From DAOTWC01 sp048499435 (GTDB taxonomy: Bacteria; Chloroflexota; Anaerolineae; Aggregatilineales; Phototrophicaceae): 64,000 nt of DNA. A program made the translations under genes and the position numbers. Location: assembly GCA_048499435.1 (NCBI GenBank), contig JASNZW010000002.1, positions 124,001 to 188,000 on the forward strand. Reading direction: 5' to 3'. This document shows, one piece after another, positions 1-9,221 of the stretch (the first letter of the stretch is position 1; every line of letters begins with the position of its first letter). Under the pieces are notes generated by a model. It was not told the DNA's origin. It worked only from the letters and a program-made list of their open reading frames with translations, and ran no database searches.

Positions 1-417
1 CGTTCCGGCTCCGCGCCGGGCCGGATGGCGGGCGGCGGCGAGATCGCGGTCGCGATCATCTTCTCGCACGACTGCGTTAAGCTGCAGGTTGAAGGTTTCG
101 AGGGGCTGCTGGTCAACACGTTCCCGGAAGAAGGCACCGGCTATGAGATCGGCGCCATGGCGATCATCGGCGGCGCGCCGGAGCTGGAAGCCGCCAAGAA
201 GTGGTATGACTGGGCGCTGACCCCCGAAGCGCAGGCGATCGCGGCGACGGTCAACTCGCTCCAGCTTCCCACCAACCCCGCGACCCCGGTCAGCGAGCTG
301 AGCGTCAAGCTTGAAGAAGTCAACCTTGTTGACTACAACTTCATGGCCGCTGGCACCGCCCGCAATGCGACGGTCGAACGCTTTGACACCGAAGTTGCAC
401 CGGAACCTGTCGAATAA
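1..417 (+). CDS. Iron(III)-type ABC transporter substrate-binding protein, C-terminal part (5' end outside window)
   Basis: This reading frame is open from the first base and ends with TAA at 415-417; only the last ~138 residues are present. The visible part (MAGGGEIAVAII, PEEGTGYEIGAMAII, AKKWYDWALTPEAQ) matches the C-terminal lobe of the FbpA/AfuA-type binding proteins that capture ferric ion, or in some members phosphosugars, outside the membrane. The next two genes encode a matching double-length permease and an ATPase, so the three form one importer. The ATG at 25 is internal and not the real start. The family call is good; the substrate cannot be decided from this fragment. Confidence 0.85.
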   Translation, partial: RSGSAPGRMAGGGEIAVAIIFSHDCVKLQVEGFEGLLVNTFPEEGTGYEIGAMAIIGGAPELEAAKKWYDWALTPEAQAIAATVNSLQLPTNPATPVSELSVKLEEVNLVDYNFMAAGTARNATVERFDTEVAPEPVE

Positions 418-517
418 CACAGGCCGGCTGCTTACTACTGTACGCTACGCTGTAAAACACCCCCTGCGCGGCACTGGCAGGGGGTGAAGCGTCACAGCCA
501 GCCCAGGAGGTCCGCTG

Positions 518-2278
518 TTGGCAGCTATCACACAAAATCGGATTGTCACGGGAACGCGGCGCCTGCTTCAGGACCCTGTCCTGGCGATCGCGCTCATTTT
601 TGTTACTGTGTTCGTGTCTGTCGCCATCGTCCTGCCTATCGCCGCGATGGTGCGCGAGAGTTTGACGCCCGCGGGGCAGGAGCAGTTCACCAATTTCCTC
701 AGCCAGCCGGCCTACCAGACGATCATCAGCAACACGCTCGTCCTGGGGCTGACAGTCGCGACGCTGGGGACGCTGCTCGGCTTTTTATTTGCTTACGTGC
801 AGGTTAAGGTCAAAGCGCCGTTCAAGCGTTTTATACACATTATCGCGCTGGTGCCGATTATTTCGCCGCCGTTTGCGCTCGCCAGCGCCATTATTCTGCT
901 GTTTGGCCGCAACGGCATGATCCTGCGCGGCGTGTTTGGCACGCGCTGTCTGTGGGGCGCGGGGCGCGCCTGCAACGACATCTACGGCCTTGACGGCCTG
1001 ACGCTCGTGCTGTCGCTGTCGCTGTTCACCATCGTCTACCTCAACCTCAAGGGCATGATGGAGGCGCTCGACCCGGCGCTTGAAGAAGCCGCAACCAGCC
1101 TGGGCGGCAGCAAATGGCGCGTGTTCCGCACGGTGACAGTCCCCATGCTGATCCCCGGCATCCTCGGCGCGTTTCTGCTGCTGTTCGTCGAAGCGATCGC
1201 TGACCTGGGCAACCCGCTCGTGCTGGGCGGCAATTTCGAGGTGCTGTCCACGCGCATTTACGTCTCGGTGATCGGCCTCTACAACCAGCTATCGGCGGCT
1301 GTCCTCTCGATGCTCCTGCTTGTGCCGTCGCTGACGGTCTTTATCATCCAGCGCTACTGGGTTAGCCGCGCCTCGGTCGTCTCGGTCACCGGCAAGCCGA
1401 CCGGCACGCCGCAGCAGATCACGCATCCGCTGGTGCGCTGGAGCCTGTGGGGCATCGTTATGCTGGTCTGCCTGCTGATCGTGATGATCTACGGGACGAT
1501 CATCGCCGGCGCGTTCACCAAAGTGCTCGGCGTCAACAACGAGTTCACGCTCGACAACTTCAACTTCGTGCTTTCCGGCTACGGGTCGCAGGCGATGATT
1601 GACACGACCTCGCTGTCGGCTATCGCCACGCCAATCGCCGGGCTGATCGGCATCGTCATCGCCCTGCTGGTGGTCCGCAAGCAGTTCTTCGGGCGCGGCG
1701 CGCTCGACTTCACGGCGATGCTCGGCATCGCCGTCCCCGGCACGATCATCGGCATCGGCTACCTGATGGTCTTTAGCAGCGACCTGACTGTGACGATTGG
1801 CGAAAGCACCTTCGTCCTGCTGCCCAAACTGGCGGGCGGGCGGGCGATCTTCGGCGGCGCGCTGGCGATCGTGCTCGTCTACATTATCCGCAGCGTCCCG
1901 GCTTCGCTGCGCTCCGGGGCGTCGCTGCTCGCGCAGATTGACCCGTCAATTGAGGAAGCCTCGATCAGCCTGGGCGCGGACAACGCGCAGACCTTCCGGC
2001 GCATCACCCTGCCCCTGATTCGCCCAGCGTTTCTCTCCGGCCTGATCTTCGCCTTCGCGCGCTCAATGACGACGATCTCGGCAATCGTCTTTCTGACCAC
2101 GCCGCAGGTCAAAATCATGACCCACCAGATTCTCAACGAAGTCGAAAACGGGCGCTTCGGCAACGCCTTCGCCTACTGCGTGATCTTGATCATTATCGTG
2201 CTGGTGGCGATTGGTATCCTGTATGGGATTGTGGGATCCACCAGCGGCGCTGAGCGCACGTTAGAAGGAGGCATGTAA
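518..2278 (+). CDS. Iron(III)-type ABC transporter permease (fused, two permease halves)
   Basis: A 586-residue integral membrane protein with two BPD-transp-1 permease domains in one chain, as in FbpB/AfuB proteins. Each half carries an EAA-type loop that docks on the ATPase: EEAATSLGGSKWRVFRTVTVP near residue 190 and EEASISLGADNAQTFRRITLP near residue 485. The start is the TTG at 518, which has an AGGAGG Shine-Dalgarno at 505-510. Its stop is followed immediately by the ATG of the ATPase gene, so the two are translationally linked. A short Cys/Trp/Arg-rich stretch (residues ~141-153) just before the IYGLDGL segment looks unlike the usual hydrophobic sequence and could be a local compensated frameshift. 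Iron is the likely substrate; a phosphosugar is possible. Confidence 0.9.
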   Translation: MAAITQNRIVTGTRRLLQDPVLAIALIFVTVFVSVAIVLPIAAMVRESLTPAGQEQFTNFLSQPAYQTIISNTLVLGLTVATLGTLLGFLFAYVQVKVKAPFKRFIHIIALVPIISPPFALASAIILLFGRNGMILRGVFGTRCLWGAGRACNDIYGLDGLTLVLSLSLFTIVYLNLKGMMEALDPALEEAATSLGGSKWRVFRTVTVPMLIPGILGAFLLLFVEAIADLGNPLVLGGNFEVLSTRIYVSVIGLYNQLSAAVLSMLLLVPSLTVFIIQRYWVSRASVVSVTGKPTGTPQQITHPLVRWSLWGIVMLVCLLIVMIYGTIIAGAFTKVLGVNNEFTLDNFNFVLSGYGSQAMIDTTSLSAIATPIAGLIGIVIALLVVRKQFFGRGALDFTAMLGIAVPGTIIGIGYLMVFSSDLTVTIGESTFVLLPKLAGGRAIFGGALAIVLVYIIRSVPASLRSGASLLAQIDPSIEEASISLGADNAQTFRRITLPLIRPAFLSGLIFAFARSMTTISAIVFLTTPQVKIMTHQILNEVENGRFGNAFAYCVILIIIVLVAIGILYGIVGSTSGAERTLEGGM

Positions 2279-3376
2279 ATGTCCAGCCAGACCTCAGCAT
2301 CCACACCCAGCGTTGGCCTGGTTGGGATCACCAAAGAATTTCCCCAGCGCGGCGGCGGCGGCAAGGTCGTCGCCGTTGACAATGTCTCGCTTGACATCCA
2401 CCAGGGCGAATTCCTGACGCTGCTTGGCCCATCAGGCTGTGGCAAAACGACCATGCTGCGCCTGATCGCCGGCTTTGAAGCGCCAACCGCCGGCAAAATC
2501 TTCTACAACGGCAAGGATGTCACGCTGCTGCCGCCGAACAAACGCAATATGGCGATGGTGTTTCAAAGCTACGCGCTGTTCCCGCACATGTCGCTGTTCG
2601 AGAACATCGCATACGGCCTGCGCATCCGCAAGCTGGCGCGGAACGACATTAACAAGCGCGTTGAGCGCGCGCTCGACCTGGTCGGCCTGGCCGGTTTAGG
2701 CGAGCGCCGGCCCAACCAGCTCTCCGGCGGCCAGCAGCAGCGCGTGGCCCTGGCGCGCGCGCTGGTCATGGAACCGAGCGTGCTGCTGTTTGACGAGCCG
2801 CTCTCGAACCTTGACGCCAAGCTGCGCGTCCAGATGCGCAGCGAGATTCTCGGCCTGCAGCGGCGCATGCACATCAGCAGCATCTACGTGACGCACGACC
2901 AGATTGAGGCGATGGCGCTGTCTGACCGGATCGTGGTCATGAACGCCGGCAACATCGAACAAATCGGCACGCCGTCGGAAATCTACCGGCGGCCAGCGAC
3001 ACGCTTCGTCGCCGACTTCATTGGCCGCGCCAACTTCGTCACCGCCCCGGTTGAGGCGCTCGAAGGCAGCGGCGTGACCGTCAATATCCTCGGCAGGCGC
3101 GTCAACCGGCCAATCACGCCGCTGCCGCAGGTCGGCGCGCCGCTGGTCGCGGTGCTGCGCCCGGAGGGGTTGAAGCTGCGCCATGACCCGGCGCTGCAGC
3201 AGGCGCACGTTGACCAGGCGATGTATCTCGGCTCTGAGATCGAGTACAGCGTGCACCTGGGGGATCAGCGGCTGATCGTGGTCGAAACCGACCCGCGCGC
3301 GAGCCAGATTTTCGCGGAAGGCGAGACGGTCGGCATTGATTTCATCGACGAGACGCTGCATCTGCTGCCCGCCTGA
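2279..3376 (+). CDS. ABC transporter ATP-binding protein (FbpC/PotA-like)
   Basis: The ATPase that powers the preceding permease on the cytoplasmic face. It has Walker A GPSGCGKTT (residues 50-58), Q-loop VFQSYALFPH, signature LSGGQQQR (148-155), Walker B LLFDEP (169-174) and a C-terminal TOBE-like regulatory region after residue ~240, giving the 365-residue length typical of Fbp/Pot/Ugp ATPases. The ATG directly abuts the TAA of the permease gene. It is the only ATPase among the first three ABC operons in the window, but it is most similar to the iron/polyamine type and stands in the iron-type operon, so its use by the sugar importers downstream is only a possibility. Confidence 0.92.
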   Translation: MSSQTSASTPSVGLVGITKEFPQRGGGGKVVAVDNVSLDIHQGEFLTLLGPSGCGKTTMLRLIAGFEAPTAGKIFYNGKDVTLLPPNKRNMAMVFQSYALFPHMSLFENIAYGLRIRKLARNDINKRVERALDLVGLAGLGERRPNQLSGGQQQRVALARALVMEPSVLLFDEPLSNLDAKLRVQMRSEILGLQRRMHISSIYVTHDQIEAMALSDRIVVMNAGNIEQIGTPSEIYRRPATRFVADFIGRANFVTAPVEALEGSGVTVNILGRRVNRPITPLPQVGAPLVAVLRPEGLKLRHDPALQQAHVDQAMYLGSEIEYSVHLGDQRLIVVETDPRASQIFAEGETVGIDFIDETLHLLPA

Positions 3377-3538
3377 CCGCCGCAGCGGATGGCGCGCATC
3401 CGATGAACACTAAGCTGCTGATCGCAGGGCAGCCTGACCTGACAGGCTGCCCGCGCCGGGCTACAGCAGCGGTGATTTCGCAGGTCCGCCCCCGGTAGAA
3501 CCACCCCCGCGCCAAAGTAAAATGTCCCGGACAACCCG

Positions 3539-3567
3539 TTGCGCTTCTAAGGGATGTTCGTTAATCT
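3539..3567 (+). promoter_or_regulatory. Candidate promoter of first sugar-binding protein gene
   Basis: TTGCGC (3539-3544), a 17-base spacer and TAATCT (3562-3567). The same arrangement is kept in the duplicated copy at 5097-5125 despite mutations around it, and TTGCGC also appears as the -35 of the sdh promoter. The match to the -10 consensus is only moderate. The rest of the 3377-3636 spacer shows no other recognisable signal. Confidence 0.4.
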
Positions 3568-3636
3568 CTGCCTTTATCTAACGGTGGATATTTTCACCGC
3601 GCTCAATTCCACACACCCGAACAGAAAGGAAAACCG

Positions 3637-4941
3637 ATGCAACCCCGCAGACATATTCTTTCATTTCTGGTTACATGCGCTGTTCTTTTGTTCGTTCTCG
3701 CCCTGCCATTTGGCGGCATCCAGGCGCAGGATGCCGTCACCATCGAGTACTGGAACATCAACACCGATACCTTCGGCGGCCCGCAGGTTAAGGCGCTTAT
3801 CGCCAGCTTCGAGGCCGCCAACCCAGGCGTCACTGTGGCGGCGCGCTCGTTCAGCGAGTATCAGGTTCTGATACAGACGCTGGAGACCTCTATCGCCGGT
3901 GGCAACCCGCCCGACGTGGTTCAGATTGGCTATCCGTACCTGAACTACGTGGGCGTAAACCTCCCCTTTGTGCCGATCAGCGAGCTGGTGGCCAATTACG
4001 GCGGCGAAGAATTTCTGGCTGAGTTCCCGCAGAACATCCTGGACATCCCGGTGGTCAACGGCGTGCAGGTTGGCATGGCCTATTCGCTCTCGGTCCCGGT
4101 GGTGTACTACAACGCCGACCTGATGACAGCAGCCGGGCTGGACCCCGACAATCCGCCGCAGACAATTGACGAATGGCGCGAAGCCGGCGCGGTCATTAAG
4201 GACAAGCTCGGCATCCACGCGATCGTGTGGGGCTATGAGCAGGACAACTGGACCACGCAGGGGTTCATCAACAGCGCGGGCGGCAACCTGCTCCAGTGTG
4301 TGGACGGGCAGGTGCAGGCCGCGTTTGACAGCGAGGACGCCATCCAGGGCATGCGGACCTGGCGCGAGCTGATCGAGGCCGGGTACAGCCTGGATGCGTC
4401 TAACGAAGAGGCGCGGCAGGCGCTGCTGACCGGGCAAACGGTGGCCTGGGTGCACAGCATCGCCGCGCGCGCCGGCATCCAGCGCGACGCCGATTTCGAC
4501 CTGCGGGCCACCCTGTACCCGCAGAACGGCGACAACCCGGTTCGCGTTCCCGGCGGCGGCAACCTGCTGGCGATCTTCTCGCAGCTAAGCGAGCGCCAGG
4601 AAATGGCCTGGAAGTTCGTGCAGCACCTCCAGTCGCCAGAAGGCTTCACCGAGTGGACGAAGGGCACGGGCTATGTCCCGCTGCTCCCCGGCCTCACGGA
4701 TGACCCGGCGTATCTCGCCGATTTCGTCGCTGAAAACCCGATTCAGCAGGTCGGCATTGACATGCTTGAGAGCGCTGTTACCTGGGTCAGCTTCCCCGGC
4801 CCGAACGGCCTGGCGGCGGGCCTGCGGCTGCACGAAGCGGCTGAGTTGATCCTTTCCGGCCAGCAGGCGGCTGACACCGCGCTGACGAACGCGGCCGCTG
4901 AGATCAACGGCCTGCTCAGCGGGGAGACCTGCAGCCAGTAA
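3637..4941 (+). CDS. Sugar ABC transporter substrate-binding protein, copy 1
   Basis: Family 1 extracellular solute-binding protein of 434 residues that should capture a sugar or oligosaccharide outside the cell for the permeases at 6661 and 7574. It has an N-terminal signal peptide ending near IQAQDA with no lipobox cysteine, followed by the EYWNINTDTFG strand and the DVVQIGYPYL and VPGGGNLLAI segments typical of the MalE/UgpB group. AAGGAAAA lies just before the ATG. Trp271 is Gly in the second copy; an aromatic residue can stack on sugar rings in this family, so specificity may differ. Its own terminator follows at 4979-5014. Substrate unknown. Confidence 0.92.
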   Translation: MQPRRHILSFLVTCAVLLFVLALPFGGIQAQDAVTIEYWNINTDTFGGPQVKALIASFEAANPGVTVAARSFSEYQVLIQTLETSIAGGNPPDVVQIGYPYLNYVGVNLPFVPISELVANYGGEEFLAEFPQNILDIPVVNGVQVGMAYSLSVPVVYYNADLMTAAGLDPDNPPQTIDEWREAGAVIKDKLGIHAIVWGYEQDNWTTQGFINSAGGNLLQCVDGQVQAAFDSEDAIQGMRTWRELIEAGYSLDASNEEARQALLTGQTVAWVHSIAARAGIQRDADFDLRATLYPQNGDNPVRVPGGGNLLAIFSQLSERQEMAWKFVQHLQSPEGFTEWTKGTGYVPLLPGLTDDPAYLADFVAENPIQQVGIDMLESAVTWVSFPGPNGLAAGLRLHEAAELILSGQQAADTALTNAAAEINGLLSGETCSQ

Positions 4942-4978
4942 AGAACAGGCTGCGCGCCGCGCGGCCTTAATAGCGTCT

Positions 4979-5014
4979 GGGGGGGCGTCTGAACGCTCCC
5001 CCGGTGCGCTTTTT
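4979..5014 (+). terminator. Rho-independent terminator after binding-protein copy 1
   Basis: Ten-base-pair stem (4979-4988 with 4993-5002, one G-U pair), CTGA loop, then GGTGCGC and a run of five T at 5010-5014. It separates the first gene from the second and is duplicated exactly at 6536-6571. Confidence 0.75.
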
Positions 5015-5096
5015 CGGACGACAAAGCGCGCCGCCACGTCTGCTGGCGGGGGAACACAGGTCCCCCGCACCAAAGAAATATGTCCTGGACAATCCG

Positions 5097-5125
5097 TTGC
5101 GCTTCGAAATGATGTTCGTTAGACT
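5097..5125 (+). promoter_or_regulatory. Candidate promoter of second sugar-binding protein gene
   Basis: TTGCGC (5097-5102), 17-base spacer, TAGACT (5120-5125). It is the duplicated counterpart of 3539-3567, and its presence behind a terminator suggests that copy 2 is transcribed on its own. Confidence 0.4.
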
Positions 5126-5193
5126 CCGCCCTCGTGCGGGCAAGATCATCGCCGCAACTTTCGTCCTGAGCGTTAAACCAGAAAGAGGGGCAA

Positions 5194-6498
5194 ATGCAAC
5201 TCCATAAACGCATTCTCTCATCCCCCGTTGTATATGTTGTCTTTCTGTTTATCCTCATCTTGCCATTTGGCGGCATCCAGGCACAGGATGCCGTCGCCAT
5301 TGAGTACTGGAACATCAACACGGATACCTTCGGCGGCCCGCAGATTAAGGAACTCATCGCCAGCTTCGAGGCCGCCAACCCAGGCGTCACTGTGGCGGCA
5401 CGCTCGTTCAGCGACTATCAGGTTCTACTGCAGACGCTGGAGACCTCTATCGCCGGCGGCAACCCGCCTGACGTGGTTCAGATTGGCTATCCGTACCTGA
5501 ACTACGTGGGCGCGAACCTCCCCTTTGTGCCGGTCAGCGAGCTGGTGGCCAATTACGGCGGCGAGGAATTTCTGGCCCAGTTCCCGCAGAACATCCTGGA
5601 TATCCCGGTGGTCAACGGCGTGCAGGTCGGCATGGCCTATTCGCTCTCGATCCCGGTGGTGTACTACAACGCCGACCTGATGACAGCAGCCGGGCTGGAC
5701 CCCGACAACCCGCCGCAGACGATTGACGAATGGCGCGAAGCCGGCGCAATCATCAAGGACAAGCTCGGCGTTTACGCTATTGTGTGGGGCTATGCGCAGG
5801 ACAACTGGACCATGCAGGGGTTCATCAACAGCGCGGGTGGCGACATACTCCGCTGCGCAGACGGGCAGGTGCAGGCCGCGTTTGACAGCGAAGAAGCTAT
5901 CCAGGGCATGCAGACCTGGCGCGAGTTTATCGAGGCCGGGTACAGCCTCGATGTATCTAACGAAGAGGCGCGGCAGGCGCTGCTGACCGGGCAAACAGTT
6001 GCCGGGGTGCACAGCATCGCTCTGCGCGCCGGCATCCAGCGCGACGCCGATTTCGACCTGCGGGCCACCCTGTACCCGCAGAACGGCGACAACCCGGTTC
6101 GCGTTCCCGGCGGCGGCAACCTGCTGGCGATCTTCTCGCAGCTGAGCGAGCGCCAGGAAGCCGCCTGGAAGTTCGTGCAGCACCTTCAGTCACCAGAAGG
6201 TCTTACAGTGTGGGCAAAAGGCACGGGCTATGTCCCGCTGCTCCCAGGGCTTGCAGATGACCCGGCATATCTCGCTGACTACGTTGCTGAAAACCCGATT
6301 CAGCGGGTCGGCATTGACACGCTTGAGAGCGCTGTTACCTGGGTCAGTTTCCCCGGCCCGAACGGCCTGACGGCGGGCCTGCGGCTGCACGAAGCGACCG
6401 AACTGATCCTTTCCGGCCAGCAGGCGGCTGACACCGCGCTGGCTGACGCGGCCGCTGAGATCAACGAACTGCTCAGCGGGGAGACCTGCAGCCAGTAA
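5194..6498 (+). CDS. Sugar ABC transporter substrate-binding protein, copy 2
   Basis: A 434-residue family 1 solute-binding protein, about 89% identical to the gene before it by eye. It has a signal peptide ending at IQAQDA, no lipobox, and the same conserved blocks. AGAGGGG precedes the ATG. Changes relative to copy 1 include Trp271 to Gly, His to Tyr in the KDKLGVYAIVW segment and four changes clustered in the GDILRCADG loop, a pattern compatible with a shift in ligand preference. Both copies are intact, so neither is a pseudogene. The permease genes follow after the terminator at 6536-6571. Confidence 0.92.
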   Translation: MQLHKRILSSPVVYVVFLFILILPFGGIQAQDAVAIEYWNINTDTFGGPQIKELIASFEAANPGVTVAARSFSDYQVLLQTLETSIAGGNPPDVVQIGYPYLNYVGANLPFVPVSELVANYGGEEFLAQFPQNILDIPVVNGVQVGMAYSLSIPVVYYNADLMTAAGLDPDNPPQTIDEWREAGAIIKDKLGVYAIVWGYAQDNWTMQGFINSAGGDILRCADGQVQAAFDSEEAIQGMQTWREFIEAGYSLDVSNEEARQALLTGQTVAGVHSIALRAGIQRDADFDLRATLYPQNGDNPVRVPGGGNLLAIFSQLSERQEAAWKFVQHLQSPEGLTVWAKGTGYVPLLPGLADDPAYLADYVAENPIQRVGIDTLESAVTWVSFPGPNGLTAGLRLHEATELILSGQQAADTALADAAAEINELLSGETCSQ

Positions 6499-6535
6499 AG
6501 AACAGGCTGCGCGCCGCGCGGCCTTAATAGCGTCT

Positions 6536-6571
6536 GGGGGGGCGTCTGAACGCTCCCCCGGTGCGCTTTTT
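6536..6571 (+). terminator. Terminator/attenuator between binding protein copy 2 and permeases
   Basis: Exact duplicate of the 4979-5014 terminator: ten-base-pair stem, CTGA loop, T-run. It lies 90 bases before the first permease gene, so read-through would give fewer permease than binding-protein transcripts. Confidence 0.7.
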
Positions 6572-6660
6572 CGGACGACAAAGCGCCTCTGGAAGGTGTT
6601 GGCCAGGTCGCTTATGTCGGATGGAATTTTATCTTTTACAACTTAACAGAGAGGCAGTTA

Positions 6661-7584
6661 ATGGCCGCCCAACAATCGTTAACATCGGTCTCTCGCAAGC
6701 GCATGAAATTTCGGAAACAACTGCTACCCTACCTTTACCTAGCGCCCGCGCTGTTTTTCATCGGCCTGTTCGTGATCTGGCCAGTGGCGCGCGCGTTCTA
6801 CAACAGCCTTTACAACGGCAACCTTCTCAACCCATACGCGCAGTTTGTCGGCATCAAGCAGTACACCGACCTGCTGACAGACCCCCGGTTTCACAGAATC
6901 CTGCTGCAAAGCGTCCAATACCTGCTGCTCGTGCTGGGGGGCGCTTTCGTGCTGCCTATCATCCTGGCGATCCTCACCCTGAACGTAACTCAGCGCGAGA
7001 TCGCCGTGTTCCAGTCGGTGTTTTTTCTGCCGACGATAATCGCCGCTAACATCGCCGTGTCAATCTGGATATGGTTCTATAACCCAACTAACGGGCTATT
7101 CAATACCTTGCTCAAGCTGACCGGGGCAGACCCGGTACAGTGGCTGCGCAACGACTCAACGGTGATATTTGCCGTCGCGCTGGTCGCTATCTGGAAGCAG
7201 GTGGGCTTTCACTATCTGATCGCCCTGGCTGGCCTGAAGGCGATCCCTAAAGACCTGATTGAGGCGGCCTCAGTTGATGGCGCTGACGAATGGACGACCA
7301 CCCGCCGCGTCATCCTGCCGTTGTTCGGCCCATCGGCGCTGTTTTTGTTCGTGATTACCCTCATTCAGGGGCTGGAATTCACCTTCGTCCCGATCGAAGT
7401 GCTGACCAGCGGCGGCCCGGCTGGCGCCAGCTCGAACCTCGTGTATTCAATCTATCAGGAAGGGTTCAAAGCGTTCCGCATCGGCGTCGCCTCAGCGCAG
7501 TCGGTTATTCTGATCATACTGTTCGGCGGGCTGGCTTACGTGCAGTACCGGATGCTGGAAAGGAACGTGCAGTATGACCGCTAA
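6661..7584 (+). CDS. Sugar ABC transporter permease (MalF/UgpA type)
   Basis: A 307-residue inner-membrane permease of the carbohydrate CUT1 group. After a charged N-terminus it has the first membrane segment (YLYLAPALFFIGLFVIWPV), then about five more, and an EAA loop (IEAASVDGADEWTTTRRVILP near residue 200) for contact with the ATPase. AGAGAGG precedes the ATG at 6661. It pairs with the permease encoded at 7574, whose start overlaps its end by 11 bases. No ATPase gene lies in this operon, so a shared MsmK/UgpC-like ATPase elsewhere is likely. Confidence 0.92.
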   Translation: MAAQQSLTSVSRKRMKFRKQLLPYLYLAPALFFIGLFVIWPVARAFYNSLYNGNLLNPYAQFVGIKQYTDLLTDPRFHRILLQSVQYLLLVLGGAFVLPIILAILTLNVTQREIAVFQSVFFLPTIIAANIAVSIWIWFYNPTNGLFNTLLKLTGADPVQWLRNDSTVIFAVALVAIWKQVGFHYLIALAGLKAIPKDLIEAASVDGADEWTTTRRVILPLFGPSALFLFVITLIQGLEFTFVPIEVLTSGGPAGASSNLVYSIYQEGFKAFRIGVASAQSVILIILFGGLAYVQYRMLERNVQYDR

Positions 7585-8413
7585 CGTGCCAGTGCGGATA
7601 CTCTCACGCCTCATCCTCATTGTGGCGATGCTGCTTGTGCTGATGCCGCTGATCTATCTGCTGGGCCTGAGCTTTAAGGCTCCACAGGGGATTTTCGCCA
7701 ACCCGATCGCGCCGTTCGTGTGGCCGCCTGATTTCACCAATTATCAGGCTGTCTTTGAACAGATGGACCTGCCGCGATTCTTCCTGAACTCGATCATCTA
7801 TGCGGGCGGCGTGACGCTTGGGCAGCTCTTGCTGGCGATCCCGGCCGCGTTCGCGTTCAGCTACTATCGGTTCCGCTTTAAGAATCTGCTGATGTCGCTG
7901 ATCCTCATCAGCCTGATCGTCCCCTTCGTGGTGACTTACGTGCCGAACTATCTGCTGCTGGCCCAGTGGCGCCTGCTGAACTCGCTCACCGGCATGATCA
8001 TACCAATGCTGGGAATTTCAGTGGGGTTCGGGATTTTCCTGCTCCGCCAGCATTTCCAGACATTCCCGCGCGAGGTCTTTGAGGCCGCCCACATTGACGG
8101 CGCGAATTCCTGGCAGGTTCTGTGGCGGATTCTGGCGCCGTCGAGCCTGGCGCCGATCACCTCGGTCGCCATCTATGTCTTTATCATCACCTGGAATCGC
8201 TTCATCTGGCCGCTGCTGGTCGGCGGCGGCGACCCAACTGCCTACACAGTGACGGTTGCTGTCCACATTTTCTACAACAACCCGGAGAGCGGCTCCAACT
8301 GGGGCAGCCTGATGGCTGCGTCGGTTATCTCAAGCCTGCCGATACTGGTGCTCTACTTTGCCCTGCGCAAACAGATTTTGCAGACATTCACCGAAGGGGC
8401 CGTTAAGGGATGA
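7574..8413 (+). CDS. Sugar ABC transporter permease (MalG/UgpE type)
   Basis: The second permease half, 279 residues, about six membrane segments. The EAA loop reads FEAAHIDGANSWQVLWRILAP near residue 170. The gene overlaps the previous permease by 11 bases and its TGA overlaps the ATG of the next gene, so all three should be translated together. It forms the heterodimeric channel with the 6661 product. The substrate is presumably whatever the two duplicated binding proteins deliver. Confidence 0.92.
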   Translation: MTANVPVRILSRLILIVAMLLVLMPLIYLLGLSFKAPQGIFANPIAPFVWPPDFTNYQAVFEQMDLPRFFLNSIIYAGGVTLGQLLLAIPAAFAFSYYRFRFKNLLMSLILISLIVPFVVTYVPNYLLLAQWRLLNSLTGMIIPMLGISVGFGIFLLRQHFQTFPREVFEAAHIDGANSWQVLWRILAPSSLAPITSVAIYVFIITWNRFIWPLLVGGGDPTAYTVTVAVHIFYNNPESGSNWGSLMAASVISSLPILVLYFALRKQILQTFTEGAVKG

Positions 8414-9201
8414 CCAAAATCCTTTTCATCGGAGATGTTGTCGGGACAGCGGGCCGGGTCTACCTAGAAACCCATCTGCCCGCGCTTATCCAGCGCGTTG
8501 GCGCGGATTTCGTTGTGGTGAACGCGGAAAACCTGGACCTGACTTCCGGGGGCTGTGGAATGACCCCCGCCTCGCTCGCGCGCCTTCTCCCCCTCGGGAT
8601 TGACCTGATAACCGGCGGCAACCATTCCTGGGACGCCCCTGACCAGAGCGTTCACGATGACGTCCGCGTGCTGCGCCCGCTCAACTACGCGCAGCCGATG
8701 CCGGGGCGCGGGGCCGGCGTGGTGGAGAAAAATGGAAAACGCCTGGGTGTGATCAACCTCGTCAGCCGGACCGCCATGTCGCCGGTTGACGAGCCGCTGC
8801 CTGTCCTGGAAGCTCAGCTTGCCCAGTGGGCGGCGGCGAGCGCGGTGGATATGGTCTTTATTGACTTCCACGGCGAGTCAGTCATGGAGAAGATGACGCT
8901 GGGTTTCGCCGCCGCCGGGCGCGCCGTGGCGGTGGTCGGGACGCATACGCACGTCGCCACCTGCGATACGCGCATCCTGCCGGGCGGCACGGCGTATGTC
9001 ACGGACGTTGGCATGACCGGGCCGGGGGACGGGTTGCAGGGGTATGACCAGGTTCAGTTTGTGGCGGCTATGCAGCGCGGACACGAGCCGGGGCCGCCGC
9101 AGCGGATGGCGCGCGGCGACATCGAATTCGGCGCTGTGCTGATAACCACAGAGCATGACCGCGCTGTCGCGATCGAACGGCTGCTGAGCGCTGAACGTTA
9201 A
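8410..9201 (+). CDS. ymdB: YmdB-family metallophosphoesterase (TIGR00282)
   Basis: A 263-residue cytoplasmic metallophosphoesterase. Family hallmarks are present: FIGDVVGTAGR at the start, VVNAEN, GGNHSWD, DFHGES and the GTHTHVATCDTRILPGG block with its metal-binding histidines, followed by YVTDVGMTGP. The Bacillus subtilis member hydrolyses 2',3'-cyclic AMP and influences biofilm formation and motility. Its ATG overlaps the permease stop (ATGA), placing it in the sugar-importer operon; whether that linkage is functional is unclear. A strong terminator follows. Confidence 0.92.
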   Translation: MTKILFIGDVVGTAGRVYLETHLPALIQRVGADFVVVNAENLDLTSGGCGMTPASLARLLPLGIDLITGGNHSWDAPDQSVHDDVRVLRPLNYAQPMPGRGAGVVEKNGKRLGVINLVSRTAMSPVDEPLPVLEAQLAQWAAASAVDMVFIDFHGESVMEKMTLGFAAAGRAVAVVGTHTHVATCDTRILPGGTAYVTDVGMTGPGDGLQGYDQVQFVAAMQRGHEPGPPQRMARGDIEFGAVLITTEHDRAVAIERLLSAER

Positions 9202-9221
9202 AACACCAGCAGGGCTATAAC

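Larger units (their letters stand above)
3501..6586 (+). repeat. Tandem duplication of a ~1.56-kb unit carrying a sugar-binding protein gene
   Basis: Two copies lie head to tail with an offset of 1557 bases: ~3501-5029 and ~5058-6586. Each has an upstream block with a similar promoter, a 434-codon gene and a terminator. The last 119 bases of each copy (4911-5029 and 6468-6586), covering the final codons and the terminator, are identical by eye. The two proteins differ at about 49 of 434 positions, most densely in the signal peptide. Similarity stops abruptly after AAAGCGC at 5029 and 6586. Confidence 0.9.
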
